In this document: positions 36,204 through 48,280 of the stretch, piece after piece
Layout of the letters: each line of letters begins with the position of its first letter
Position numbering within the stretch: the first letter of the stretch is position 1
From: Clarkia xantiana subsp. parviflora
Lineage: Eukaryota; Streptophyta; Magnoliopsida; Myrtales; Onagraceae
NCBI GenBank assembly: GCA_036873135.1
Contig: JAPTYO010000014.1
Span: forward strand, 1,073,101-1,137,100
DNA: 64,000 bases
Direction: 5' to 3'
The notes under the pieces: model-generated
What the model saw: the letters and a program-made list of their open reading frames with translations, nothing else
Databases searched by the model: none
What the model was told of the DNA's origin: nothing
Made by a program: the position numbers and the translations under genes

Positions 36204-39200
36204 ATGAGCTCCAGAGCAAGAGTTTCTCTTCCGCCTTCAAAATCTCCAGCAAGTAACGATAAAGTAAGTTCATAATTCACACCAGTTGATAAATCTGCAT
36301 AAATTTCAGTTTTTTTTTTGTTCAAGCAATCATTTTGATCCAAATCTGAACTGGGTTCTTGTTTCAAGAAACGAATACTTATCACCTTTTACACCCATTT
36401 CTTCAATTTCTTGCTTTTCTGCAAAGAAGGTGAAAATGGCGACTCCGGCGAGCAAAAACGCCGTCCCCGACCGACCCTGGACTAATCGGCGGCGATTGAA
36501 CAAAGAGAAGAAACTAGCATTACTTAATGATGTAAGCTGGGGTCAATTGTTATATAAACCTTCCAAAATTGAAACTTTTTCTCTGCATAATTAGTAATTG
36601 CTGTTAATTTGATTAATCTCAGGTTGATAAGCTGAAGAAGAAGCTCAGGCATGAAGAGAATGTTCATAGAGCATTGGAAAGAGCTTTAACTCGGCCGCTC
36701 GGAGCTCTTCCTCGTCTACCACCCTATCTTCCTCCTTATGTCAGTAATTCTTGATTCAATTCTCTGCAATTTCAGATCTTTCATTGATAATGAGGTCAAA
36801 ATTTGATTTTTTATGTCGAATTGATGACAAATTTTGATTTTTTATGTCGAATCCACGACAAATTTTGATTTTTTATGTCGAAATGATGAAAAGTTTGTGT
36901 TTTGATCATAGACATTGGAACTGCTTGCTGAGGTTGCTGTGCTAGAAGAAGAAATTGTCCGGTTGGAAGAACAAGTTGTCAATTTCCGACAAGGGCTATA
37001 CCAAGAAGCGGTTTATATCTCTTCCAAGAGAAATGCCGAAAATTTGAGCGATTCGATCGATGAATTCCCAGCAAGAAGAGCGAAACACGAGCGATCGAAG
37101 TCTCTTTGTCAGACCGAATTCGGTTCCTTAGCATCGCCTTCGGTTAGTAGAAGCACGTCGAGCAGAAAGCTGATGAATGGACGGCTACCGGTGAAGAAGC
37201 TCGATCAATCCCCGCCGTCGATTCCCGAAGATGTTCGAGGCAAGGAGAATTGCTCTTCGACGAATTCTGCGAAAGAAAAACAGGTCATTGACAAAAATGC
37301 GTCCACGCCGGTTAAGAGGACTCCGATCAAGAAAGAAACGATCGAGCCCTCTGCGGATTCGGTAAAAGTTCAGGTACCAATAATGCATTAGCTGAAAGTT
37401 TAGGGTAGTCGAGTTTTGATCTTTTCACTAGCATGTTGTTTGTGCTACTTATTTGTTGTTTTCCATTGCACTAAAGTTTGAACAACCCATTGGAAAATTG
37501 TTCAAATTAATTTAGTAATGTAATGATACAAATTTAAAGCGTAACTAAAAAAATCTTATTTTTTATTTTTTTCTTATAATACAATTAAACCCAGTCTATT
37601 ACTAAAAATAGCAAAGGTATCGAGATACATAACATATGCTCCACTCTTTCTATCTCATATCGTGTCTCACTGTTATGATTTTGAGATGTGTTCTCACTTC
37701 TCCGCATTCCAATAGTGTTTTAGGAAAAATACACAAACTTAATTACAAATAAATATATATATCAACATCATAACGGTGAGATACGATATTAAATAGAAAA
37801 AGTGGTGTAGCTGATCTGAATTTGCTTCCTGAACTAAAACTCTCTTGTTTGTTTTTCAGCTGGAGAGCAGATCTGCAGACCAAGAAAAAGCTCAAGAAAA
37901 CTCCTTAACTGCATCAGATGACAAAAAATTCCACACAGATTACACACCGAACCGAGTATCCGAGGAAATGGTTCGATGTCTTTCCAACATCTTCACAAGG
38001 ATGAGCACATCAAAAGGAAAAGCTCGAGGAATCGAAGAATGTTATGAAGTATGTTCGGAAATCAAGACGCGAGACATCGACCCTTACAAGGATTTTCTTG
38101 CAGTTGAAGTCGGTTCGGTCGATATTAACAGAAGAACAAATGCTCTCTTCTTGATCCATCGAATAAAGTTCGTTTTTTACGATCGATTTGTTTTGCGGTT
38201 TGTTTTCGCTGTATTTGTCTGATGAATCAATTACAGGTTCTTGATCGGGAAGCTCGGGGCGGTTACTTTAGACGGGCTTAGCCATCAGCAGAAGCTAGCT
38301 TTCTGGATAAATACTTACAATTCTTGTATAATGAATGTGAGTAATTTTTGTTTCTTAAAAACATTGTAATGTTAGTACTAGGATAATCGTATCTTACGTT
38401 GTTGATGTTGCAGGCGTTTTTGGAACACGGGATCCCCGACTCGCCCGAGGCGGTCGTGGCCTCAATGCAGAAGGTTTGGATACATTTATGCATTTTTTTT
38501 AAGTCTTTCGGTATAACATGTTTGACCAGTTTGACTTTTGATGCAACAATTTTTTTTACATACTTTTAGTGCAATATGATTGGAACATGTACATTTGTGT
38601 TGCATCTATTAACGTTTCGTTTATTTCAGTTGTTAAGTATATATGTGCAAGTTATGTGACTTCCCCTAAGTTTTATTTTTGTTTAATTTAGTCCCTACTA
38701 TTTTCTCTAGCCAGCTACTCTTCTTCCGACCGTCGGTGACCACCAATGGTGACTTGGTTGGTGGCTGGTGGATTTGGGCGGTGGTCAGAAGAAGAGTGGC
38801 TGGTCGAAGAAAATAATAGGGACTAAATTGAACAAAAAAAAAGCACATGCGCACTTAACGACTGAAATTGATGGAAAGTTAATGACAGCAACAACAGTAT
38901 ACAAGTGCAAATATATTATATAAAAAATTTGCAAAATAAACGATATTGCACAAAATTCAACTTTGATCAAACATTTTGTACCAAAACACATATTAACCAA
39001 AAAAATGTGCAATTTTTGCTTTGTTCGTCTTTTGATATCGGAATTGCAGGCGACGATAAATGTGGGAGGACACTTGCTAAACGCGATAACGATCGAGCAT
39101 TTTATACTTAGGCTTCCGTACCACTTGAAATTTGTAAGTCTATATAGTTTGATCAATTATGTGTGTTTTTAAAAAAGTGTATTTTGATTTAATTGTATAA

Positions 39201-39913
39201 TTTCGGGTGCGACATAGACGTGTCCGAAAGCTTCGAAAAACGAAGAGATGAAGGCGCGGAGTACGTTTGGGCTCGAGTGGTCCGAGCCGCAGGTCACCTT
39301 TGCGCTCTCCTGCGGGAGCCGGTCTTCCCCAGCAGTAAGTTTTAATAATCACAACTTCATACTGAAACATTGTTAAGAATTTAAAAACAATCTCAACTTT
39401 ATGTCATGTTATTAATCGTTATTCCATATTTAAAATGTTGATATTCGCTATTTCAACAGCAAATTCGACGAATCTTCGCAACTCTATATTTGTTTAACTA
39501 GCAATTTCCCAAATGTTGGACCTTAAAAGTTCAAATTAGCTAAATTAACTCCATGAATGTATACTTTTTTTAACAAAAATGTACTAATCAAAACTGTTTT
39601 GCTAAAGGTGAGGGTTTACACATCATCAAGAGTAGAAGAAGAGCTAGAAGTAGCAAAAAAGGACTACTTGCAGGCAGCAGTGAGTATATCAAAGACCAAC
39701 AAGGTTGTCATTCCCAAGTTGTTGGATTGGTACCTCCTCGACTTTGCGAAAGACATGGATTCTCTGCTCGACTGGCTATGTCTTCAACTACCCAACGAGC
39801 TCAGGGACGAAGCGGTGAAGTGTCTGGAGAGGAAAGCGACGAATGAGCCGGTTTCTCAGGTGGTGCAAATCGCGCCGTACGATTTCAGCTTTCAGTTGAT
39901 TTTACAACGGTGA
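36204..39913 (+). CDS. DUF547 protein with N-terminal MIP1-type leucine zipper
   Basis: Exons 36204..36263, 36427..36531, 36623..36739, 36912..37373, 37860..38167, 38237..38336, 38414..38473, 39050..39133, 39218..39334, 39608..39913; 1719 nt, 572 residues. Exon 2 may start at 36427 or 36430 (tandem acceptor). The N-terminal third has a coiled coil in two parts ([40 protein letters not shown]), the lzipper-MIP1 region of ternary-complex-factor MIP1-like plant proteins. A disordered Ser/Lys-rich linker follows, then the DUF547 domain, with [38 protein letters not shown] and [20 protein letters not shown], the family's most conserved blocks. The biochemical function of the family is not established. 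Intron 7 carries a MITE. Confidence 0.9.
36795..36885. repeat. Short tandem repeat in DUF547 intron 3
   Basis: Three copies of an approximately 34-bp unit containing AAATTTTGATTTTTTATGTC. Intronic. Confidence 0.9.
38560..38925. mobile_element. MITE in DUF547 intron 7
   Basis: The two halves are inverted: TTTCAGTTGTTAAG on the left pairs with CTTAACGACTGAAA on the right, TTTAGTCCCTA with TAGGGACTAAA, and AGCCAGC with GCTGGTC. The core (near 38740) is GC-rich with GGTGACCACC and GGTGGCTGGTGG. The GTTAAATG and AATTTAGTCC arms resemble the family at 2941-3596. It lies between exons 7 and 8 and leaves the splice sites intact. Confidence 0.7.
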
Positions 39914-40848
39914 TAATGGTAGACTAATAGTAAGTGATAGTATGATTTTGTATATAGTGGAAGGATTTGTGTATGGTATAGTGTAATATGGGTGAGGTAT
40001 ATGTAGAAGTTCATGGACTTGGCTTTGTAAAGATCCTAGATTGAGAGCATTGTTGGTTTCTTATGGCTTAAGATTGAGTTCAAGCCATCCTTAGTGAGTT
40101 AATGTGATTGGTATGGTTTTTACTCTTTTTTTTCTTTGGTAATAGGTGTTTCTTTTTTGTTTAAGAAATAATGACATGTGGCGAGACTAATTGAGAACTC
40201 AGGATATAAGCGTGATCTAACCAACACTCCTTTTCGTATTGCAAAATTTTCATATTTTTTTTAAGAGTTTAAAATCAAACAGGTACCTGAGATAACACGT
40301 GCATATAGATTGGTAAGCGATATAATTTTTGTGATTTTTAGGTATGAGAAGTCCAAATGTTGCACCAATCAGAACTAGGTCTCAATTGGCATAGCTCGGG
40401 TCGAGCCCAAAACTAGGTCCGACCATGGTTAGGGTCGCCTCACTATTACAGTAATGAGTTATTTTATAGTAACTCGTAAGAGAATTAGATACCTCACTAT
40501 CGTTTTTTTTTTTTAAAAAAAAAACATATTTACCTTTTTCTAAAACCCAAAAATAATTGCTCGAATTTATATATCCATAAAAATATGCACCAATTTTTTT
40601 AGTAAAAAAAACTCAAAATGCACTAAAATAGTACCATTATTACATATAAATATAATAATATTACATTTGTACACAGAATCAGAACCATAGTGATCTTAAC
40701 TCAAACTAACAAATCATGCATATTGATTACCAATAGCTAATTTACCTCCAAACTCATATTTAAACTTCACTAGGAAGAATTATTTATAAACCCAAAAAAA
40801 AAAAACACATCAAACTAACGATTGGATCTTTCTTGTCGGATCCACCAT
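39914..40848. other. Convergent 3' flanks
   Basis: Holds the 3' ends of the DUF547 gene (+) and the small minus-strand gene at 40849. At 40380-40440 a GGTCGAGCCC, AGGTCCGACC fragment resembles the core of the 2941-3596 MITE. No further gene. Confidence 0.5.
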
Positions 40849-41322
40849 TTAAGGAAGAAGGAGACACTGCGGTTGATAAACCACCGTCGCGGTTACACTC
40901 TCCGGCGACTTCGCTCCGGCCGACGTCGTCTTAGACCCGATATGAGCCTTTCGCAGCAAACACTTCCACTTAGTCGCCACCGACCCCCTCGACCCGACGT
41001 CTTCATCTCCGGCGAGGAGCTCCTCCCTCAGTGTGGTGGTTTTCCTGCCGGCGTCCTTGAACGGCAGCATCTGGCCCTTGAAGATGAGCTCCTCGGAGAT
41101 CATCATGGAGCTGCCGGAAACGGAGAACTCGAAGTCGAACGACGCCGGAGCTCTGGCGGCGAGGTTCAGTGGGAGCTTGTTGGCGGTGGAGGACTCGGCG
41201 AAGTCGTTGGAGAAGGAGATCCGGTGGCCCATCGGAGGCGCGCCGGAGAAGTAGTTGGCGGTGGGCTTGTCGGTGGTTGCTGGGGTGGAGGTGGTGTTGC
41301 TGCATACTTCTAAGCACGCCAT
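40849..41322 (-). CDS. Small plant protein with FDFEFSVSG and EELIFKGQMLP motif
   Basis: Single exon, 157 residues, good codon structure and GC content well above the flanking spacer. The notable block (residues 62-88) is FDFEFSVSGSSMMISEELIF followed by KGQMLPFK. Plant proteins of the DUF1645 and membrane-associated kinase regulator (MAKR/BKI1-like) groups carry a similar acidic-aromatic stretch, then ADELF or EELF and G-x-LLP, so it may be a short relative; I cannot place it firmly. A Lys/Arg-containing WKCLLRKAHIG segment lies near residue 120. No signal peptide or membrane segment. A TATA box sits 73 bp upstream of the start. The frame on the opposite strand is also open but has no promoter or family features. 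Confidence 0.7.
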   Translation of the reverse strand: MACLEVCSNTTSTPATTDKPTANYFSGAPPMGHRISFSNDFAESSTANKLPLNLAARAPASFDFEFSVSGSSMMISEELIFKGQMLPFKDAGRKTTTLREELLAGDEDVGSRGSVATKWKCLLRKAHIGSKTTSAGAKSPESVTATVVYQPQCLLLP

Positions 41323-41394
41323 TGAAAGAAGAAGAAGAAGAAGAGATGAAGGTGGTGGATAATTAATGAGCGGCCTTTCTTCACGGCGTATGCC

Positions 41395-41406
41395 TATTTA
41401 TATATA
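41395..41406 (-). promoter_or_regulatory. TATA box of the small gene at 40849-41322
   Basis: Minus strand reads TATATATAAATA, placed 73 bp before the ATG, which predicts a leader of roughly 40 nt. Confidence 0.6.
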
Positions 41407-42995
41407 GAGAAATTAACTTACGTGAGAGACACAATTTTGATTTAATAATATATGCAAATAAATGGGTTTAGTGTTACTGTTAATGCGATTATTATTTAAT
41501 TTATATTATTATACAAAAGTTCCAATTTTTGCTGTTTGTTCTTAATTGATGCATCCATATTTGGCCAAATACAAATGAGGTTCATTAGTAGAAAAGTCAT
41601 AAATAAAAGGGATTTGCTAGGATCCTTTGAAAGTATTCATACTTTAAACTTATTTTTGCAAATATTTTATTTATAATTTTACCAAAAATTTGTAAAATTA
41701 AACTGAATAATCACAATGGTTATAAAGTGAATTTTAAGATTTTTTTTAAAATTTAAATGTTAAGGTTTACATTGTAGAAAATAAAAAATAACATTTTAAA
41801 AAAAAAACACAAAAAATAATTATTCGGAGGCAAAAATAAATATGAAATAATTACTAATAAGAGACATAGTATAATGCTCTTAAAATTGAAGAATTAAACT
41901 ATAAATAAAATAATTTTCAAACAAAAATAATGCATGAAAGCACCAATACTTTAAAATGATGTTAGACAAACCGAAATAAAAGCTATATAGATGAAAAATA
42001 TTACATTTTTTATATAAAAAATATGGTTCAATCTCTTAATTTTAGATCAAATTTACCGTGCATATTTTTATTACGTGTAATTAAGGACGAAGTCACTAAG
42101 AGATTAACAAACAAATTGTCTCCTCAAATTTTTGTAACGTGTACTTTTAATCTTAACATATGTAGTTATTTTCAATTTAACCATTTAAAATTTTACTTTA
42201 ATCCCATGCTATTTTTTATTAATTATTTGTCCTAAATAAACAAAAATCATATCTTATTCAATACCTACATAGTATATACATAAATTATATTATTTTTAAT
42301 TTACAAAACGGGGACAAAATTATTCATCATTCTATAAAACTACATCCGCCCTTAATTTTACATGGTATTGACTATTAAAGCGGTAACATAGACGTTTACT
42401 ATTGTTTTATTATTATGACGAGTGGTTAAAACTTTAAATTACAATGTAATATATATATTAAGAGTTAATAAGTGCTTTTTTTTTCATAATACAATATTTA
42501 TGCATCATAATTATATAACCACAATTTTAAATATGTTTAATTAATTATATTATTTATGGTTGCTTAATCCAGATTGTTAACGTAGGGAGGGGATAGAGGC
42601 TAAATCAGGGAGCATTTTACGGGATAATAATAATTAATATATATTCAAATTCATATTTAAATGAAATGGTTGTTGTAGAAATGAGATTCATTAATTCACA
42701 GCACTTATCCAATCAAAAACCATGTGGAACATAGTTGTCATTCACATGTTAAACTAGAAAATAGACAAATGGGTAGTGACACGTGGCTCAACCCCATTAA
42801 ATCAATGCAGATTCTGAGGACAATAAGAAGAAGACCGGTCAAATACTTGATCTGGAAAATGGAAATATCTAATCTTATAATTTTTGTATCACATATGGAT
42901 GATTCTCCTTCATTAGTCTGTACTACTATCGAATATTCCGTTAAGCTAATTACTAAATTAAAATCTAAATATTATACTAACTAATCCTACTTGCG
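41407..42995. other. AT-rich spacer
   Basis: No recognisable gene or repeat beyond AT-rich low complexity. Short open frames near 42023 and 42724 (+) have no start context, splice support or family features. Confidence 0.55.
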
Positions 42996-43524
42996 TAGCG
43001 GTGTAAATGAGCTGATTTGAACCGAGTATTTGGCAAGCTCGACTCGATTCGACTCACTTTACTTGAGCTCGAACTTGACCGAACTTAAATTTTTCAAGCT
43101 CGAACTCGACACGATTCGATACTCGACGAGTTCGAGCTCGGCTCGACTCGACTCGGCTTGATAAGTTTAAAATAAAATTAAATAATAAATGGTGCACCTT
43201 AATTTGAGCTCGAACTCGACTCGATTAGTCTTTTGGCTCGAGTTCGAACTCGAACTCGACTCGAATTGAATATACATATATCTAATATTATATAAAGCTC
43301 GAATATACTCGAGCTCGAGCTCGAACTCGACTCGAATAAGCATGAAAAAGCTCGATTAGGCTCGCGAGCCTCTCGAGTCGAGTACCAGTGAACTCGAATC
43401 GACTCGACTTCAGAAAAAGCTCGACTCGAGCTTGACTCGGCTCGAAATTTAACGAGTCGGATTCGAATATTAACCGAGTCAATCTCGAGTAGCTCACGAA
43501 TAGCTTGACTCGTTTACACCCCTA
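42996..43524. mobile_element. hAT-like MITE rich in CTCGA
   Basis: The left end, AGCGGTGTAAATGAGCTGAT, mirrors the right end, which ends GACTCGTTTACACCCCT. Possible 8-bp target duplication ACTTGCGT against ACTTGCCT (7 of 8). Between the ends are dozens of GAGCTCGA, ACTCGA and TCGAGT words. No coding region. Related copy at 61255-61687. Confidence 0.75.
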
Positions 43525-43639
43525 CTTGCCTAATGGCTTGCTAAAACGACACAGTAATAATGTTTACAGTGCAAAACGAAAACAGTATATAGTAATTCTC
43601 ATTGAACGACGCAATTTTTTTTTTTTAATCGGACTTGTC

Positions 43640-44142
43640 AGACCGGTTCTTAGCTTATTTCGGTCGGGTATTTAAATTTTCGGTTCGGTTTTTCCTTAAA
43701 ACAACTTATCAAAAAAACGTTTGAGATAAACCGTCCATTAGTAGAACGTTTTTTCGGTTCAGTTTTCGATTTAAATCGAAAATCCAATATTAGCAATTAC
43801 CATTTTAAATTCTTGTTATTTTAATGGACTATATCAAATAAAAAAGATAAATTAATTCAATTATTATAGTTAAATAAATTATAAAATAAAAGTAGAAAAA
43901 ATAATTTTCATAAGCCTCTTTTACAATTTATATTTATATTAACCTAATTATATTAATTTATATCAACTAATATAACATTTATCGTATATATTTAATTAGC
44001 ATAACGGTCGGTTCGGTCCCCATTGTCCTCAAAGCTCAAAATCCGAAACGGACAGAAAATCCGAACTAGAGCAAAAAAATCCGACCAAAATCCCAACCGA
44101 ATATTTCGGATTCGGTTTTTCGGTCCGGATCGGTTCATAAGT
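43640..44142. mobile_element. Possible decayed MITE (TTCGGTT-rich ends)
   Basis: CGGTCGGGTATTTAAATTTT with TTCGGTTCGGTTTTT on the left is roughly mirrored by CCGACCAAAATCCCAACCGA on the right, followed by a TTCGGTTTTTCGGTCCGG tail. Boundaries and target duplication are unclear. Confidence 0.35.
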
Positions 44143-45371
44143 GATCCATAAGTTTGGGGAGCTTTATGTAATTTTTAAAAAGATTCATGGTGTTTGGGGA
44201 CCATTCTGTGATTTTTGAAAAGATTCATGAAGTTGGACCATTTTGTAATTTGTAAATATTAAAGAAATATGGGACCATTATATAATTTAGTAAAGATTAA
44301 CGAAGTTTGGGACCATTGTGTAATTTTACAAAAGATTAACAAAACTTGGGACTATTGTGTAGTTTCATAAAAAATATCATTTTATTACTTTATAAAGGAT
44401 TAACAAAACTTGGGACCATTTTGTAATTTATAAAACATTAACGAACTTTGGTAATTTATAAGGGTGTTAAATAACCAAAAAAAAATTGATGGGGGCAATC
44501 TCTACAATGGCGAAAACGACGGGAGGAAAATACTATTTATTTATAATACTACAATAGTGTAGGAAGTTTTCCAAATCTGTGTACATCCGGTGTACATACA
44601 CCCAATGTAAAAATCGCCCAAAACAACAGAATTAATTGTTTTCGGAGGGGGTTATGCGTTCACCAGGTGCATCCAATTTGGAGTTAGTTCATTTATATAT
44701 AAACGGACAAGGTTTCTAAGAATGCTCCACTTCAGGCTAAGAGTAAAGAGGCTGCTGCTTTTTATGGTTCAAGAGCAATGGCCCAGTTAGAAATGGCCCA
44801 GTTAGAGTTATTATTGGGCCACCCAGTATTCTTGATCCAGCAACCGAACTAACCAAGATGGGCCTATACTAAATAACTGGGCCGCATCCTATTATTGGGC
44901 CTATATTGGTTAATTGGGCCACTGCTTCCTTCCTATTGGGTATGAAAAGGAGGCTTCTGCGAGAAGCCCTATCCACTATCCAGTGTATTTGGATGCACCT
45001 GGTGAACGAATGAGTCCCCCGAAAACAATTAATTTTGTTGTTTTGGAGCAATCTTTACATTGGGTGCATATACGCCAGGTCTAGGCAAATGTACCAACTT
45101 TCTATATTATAAAAAGTACTGTCTAGCCCTGTAGTTTTGGCTAACGTAGAGTTGACCCTATTTTATTTGTTACGGAAAAAAAAACAATTTCTAAAAATCC
45201 ATCAATCTTTTAAAAAATAAATTAAAGGCCCAAATTTCGTTAATCTTTTTAAAAAGTATTATAAAAAATCGCCCAAATTTCGTTTATATTTTACAAAATT
45301 ACAGAACGTTTCCATATTAACTTAAATCTTTTAGAAAATCACATAATAGTCCCGAATTTCGTTAATAGTCT
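44143..45371. mobile_element. Foldback element, copy A
   Basis: Both arms consist of degenerate repeats of about 35 bp with the core GATTAACGAAGTTTGGGACC, in opposite orientation left and right. Further in, a precise inverted repeat pairs 44591-44680 (CACCAGGTGCATCCAA, AATTAATTGTTTTCGG, CACCCAATGTAAAAAT) with 44988-45080. The centre has GGCCCAGTTAG and ATTGGGCC words. No transposase. A second copy in the same orientation is at 50817-52122. Confidence 0.75.
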
Positions 45372-45489
45372 AATATATACACTGTAAACAAGTATTTACA
45401 ACTAAACTCAGCCTAGTTTCCTAATATTCAGGCAGCACTTTATTCAGGCCACGATGACTATTTATAATGAATGTTCCGACTTAGTAACA

Positions 45490-45785
45490 AAAATAGATAC
45501 TAAACCCGCGCACCGCGCGCGTGAAAAAAATAAATAAATTGCAATATATGTATAAATAAATAATTTTTTTTAGTGATTAAAAGAATACACTAATTTACCA
45601 CTATAATTGAGACAATTTCTCTATAATATTCTAAATTAAATCTACTACAACTGCGCACGACGGGTGAAAAAAAATAATAATTTGAAATACATAAAAAAAA
45701 ATTTATTTTGGTGATTAAAAAATACATTATTTTATCACTATAATTGAGACGACTTCTCTATAATATTCTAAATTAAATCTACTGC
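45490..45785. repeat. Two copies of an approximately 145-bp repeat with GC-rich heads
   Basis: Each copy starts with a short GC-rich word (CCCGCGCACCGCGCGCG, or CTGCGCACGACGGG) followed by GTGAAAAAAA and ends in ATAATATTCTAAATTAAATC. The second runs from about 45646. The heads resemble the GC hairpins of some plant non-autonomous transposons, but no defining terminus was found. Confidence 0.7.
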
Positions 45786-46423
45786 TTTTACTTTGTGGAT
45801 GTTTACATGATAAAATGCATAAATTGAAAAAAAAATGTTGTAAGACTAAAAAGGAAGTTGGAACTCTTTACTAAATTCTATATAGTTATAATAATCAATA
45901 AATTTAACAAAACGAAAGCTATATAAATAGAGTAGTCTTACCAGTTTCAACGCTAGCTAGCATCGGAGATTGGCGGACGGTGGCGCAGTAAAAAATCAAT
46001 ATTTGCTATCCCTACAACAAACTTGAAGGTCTTGCCTATGATGATATCTCGATTGCATGAGTCAACTCTAAATGAGATTCGGGATCTACTCGATATTTTT
46101 ATTTCAATTAAAGATAGAGAATAGAGGATTACCGGCCAGTCTCAACCAAGTTGAAGCATAATATATAGGTTCAATATTTTAGTAGGTATATATGTTTAAT
46201 ATTTACTTATCGTCCCATTAGAACAAACGTTTTTTATTTTGTTGCGGGTACTGACTTTTTGTAGATAGTACGGGACAGGGATGCCTAGCTACAGTTACAA
46301 CACTACACGCTTCAAATTGCCACGTTTAGAGACTCTCCTCAATCACGCACAAAATTCAATGTTGAACGAGCTAAGACTACGAGGTCATAAATTCAATGTT
46401 GAATTATATATATAATTTTATTT

Positions 46424-46612
46424 AGATACAAAATATTGATTAGTTGTAAATTAAGAAGAAATTTTATCTCCTATTTTGGTCTCTATGCAATTTAAAGAAA
46501 CAAATTAATTAAAAGTTTCCTTTTAAATAGCAAATCTATACAGTTTGGTTCCGGAAGACCATAGTCTGCCACGTAGGCAATTTATATATATATAATTTAA
46601 ACAATAAAAGAA
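46424..46612. repeat. Partial left-arm copy of the long-TIR element
   Basis: Contains the same segments as the left inverted repeat of the element at 46722-48024 (ATTTTGGTCTCTATGCAATTT, CAGTTTGGTTCCGGAAGACC, GCCACGTAGGCAA) with more substitutions; its outer end is missing. Confidence 0.75.
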
Positions 46613-46721
46613 ACAAATAAATTAAACACATTATATATTACAAATGAATTTAACTCAAATTGGCAAGTTAAAATAGACAATTGCAACGTATATACATGTT
46701 GTATATATTGTTTATGTGCAT

Positions 46722-48024
46722 ATCTACTATATTATATTAATTCGGCATCGGAAGCCCTCTGGCTGACACGTGGACAGTTTGTCCAGTCAGCGTTGCCTAA
46801 TTTGATCGGAATTTAATAGGGGTTCTCTAAATTTAGACGCATAATATTGGTTGATTGAAAATTAAGAAGTATTTTTATATCCTATTTTGGTCTCTACGCA
46901 ATTTAAAGAAACAAATTAATGTAAAGTTTCCATTTAAATACTAATTCTATACAGTTTGGTTCCGGAAGACCGTAGGCCGCCACGTAAGCAATATATATAT
47001 AGCATAATAATATTATAAATGGCCTAATAAACCACCACGTCCTGATACAAATTCAAAATAGCCACATTTTGTAATTATTATAATTACATAAAAGAACTTA
47101 GTAGATGGCGAGTTTGCAATATTTCACAATTGCATTATAAAAAAATATGATAAGTTTTTAACCTTCCGTAGTGGTGCCGAAACCTTAAACCCGTCATATA
47201 GTTTTGATATTATATGTGTGTCTTCGATTTTGATTAAGTTCGCATTTTGTTGTCACTAACCTCACTCGGTGCACGCAACCCACTGCTCGCAACCTAAATT
47301 TGACAAAATAATAAACATCACATTAGAAAAAATATGCATAATAATCAAAAGATATGAAAGGAAAAAGCTATAACAACGAAATTACACTATTCTCAATAAC
47401 TCAAGATTAAAGTTTATATAGTTGGAGTTTACCTAACAAAATTAGAAACAAAACGTTATATATATTATTTATTTTATACTCAACTGCTAATATATACTAT
47501 AATATATGTAATACTAATGTTTAGTTAGGAAAATATAATTGTATGTTTAGTAAAATATATATTAGGATTTGATTATTACTATATTGAAGTTTTTTAGACA
47601 ATTTATTCACGTTATATTTTATAATATATATAATACAAATTTGTCTATATTATATTGCATTCTATAACCGTTATAGAATTGACGATATCTATTAATTATT
47701 TTATATATATTTCTTTATATAACATGAAATATTAATTTTTATTCTATATATATATTGCTTACGTGGCGGCCTACGGTTTTCCGGAGCCAAACTGTATAGA
47801 TTTGCTATTTAAATGGAAACTTTTAATTAATTTGTTTCTTTAAATTGCGTAGAGACAAAAATAGGAAATAAATATACTTCTTAATTTTCAACCAATCAAT
47901 ATTATGTATCTAAATTTAGAGAACCCCTATTAAATTCCGATTAAATTAGGAAACGATGACTGCGTGGACTGTCCACGTGTCGACCAGAGGACTCCCGGTA
48001 CCGAATTAATATAATATAGTAGAT
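46722..48024. mobile_element. Long-TIR non-autonomous DNA element, copy 1 (complete)
   Basis: The ends are inverted repeats of about 280 bp: ATCTACTATATTATATTAAT on the left, mirrored by the right end, which ends ATATAATATAGTAGAT. Inside each arm are GACACGTGGACAGT-type and GGTTCCGGAAGACC-type segments. The 740-bp middle is AT-rich without an open frame. The left arm differs from the right by many substitutions, while the middle plus right arm are almost identical to copy 2. Confidence 0.82.
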
Positions 48025-48280
48025 CTTTACTAAATTCAGTATGATAGTGGAACATCAGATAGAGAAGATGATCCAAAACTTGATTATTATTATTTTGAAA
48101 ACCGTAATTACGGTTTGACCGCGCAAGTTGCACTAATTAGTCATGAAACCCTTATAATTGCATATTGAGGAGCAACTTAGTGCAATTGTCAATAACTTAA
48201 TACTTTGTTGCTGCGTGTCGAATTAAAATCAAATGGACTTGATCACTCTTTTTAATCTATTATCATACACTTTGATTTCC

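Noticed and set aside
40822..41313. 163-codon open frame on the + strand, Arg/Gly-rich
   Set aside because: Shadow of the minus-strand gene at 40849-41322, which has the TATA box and more natural composition.
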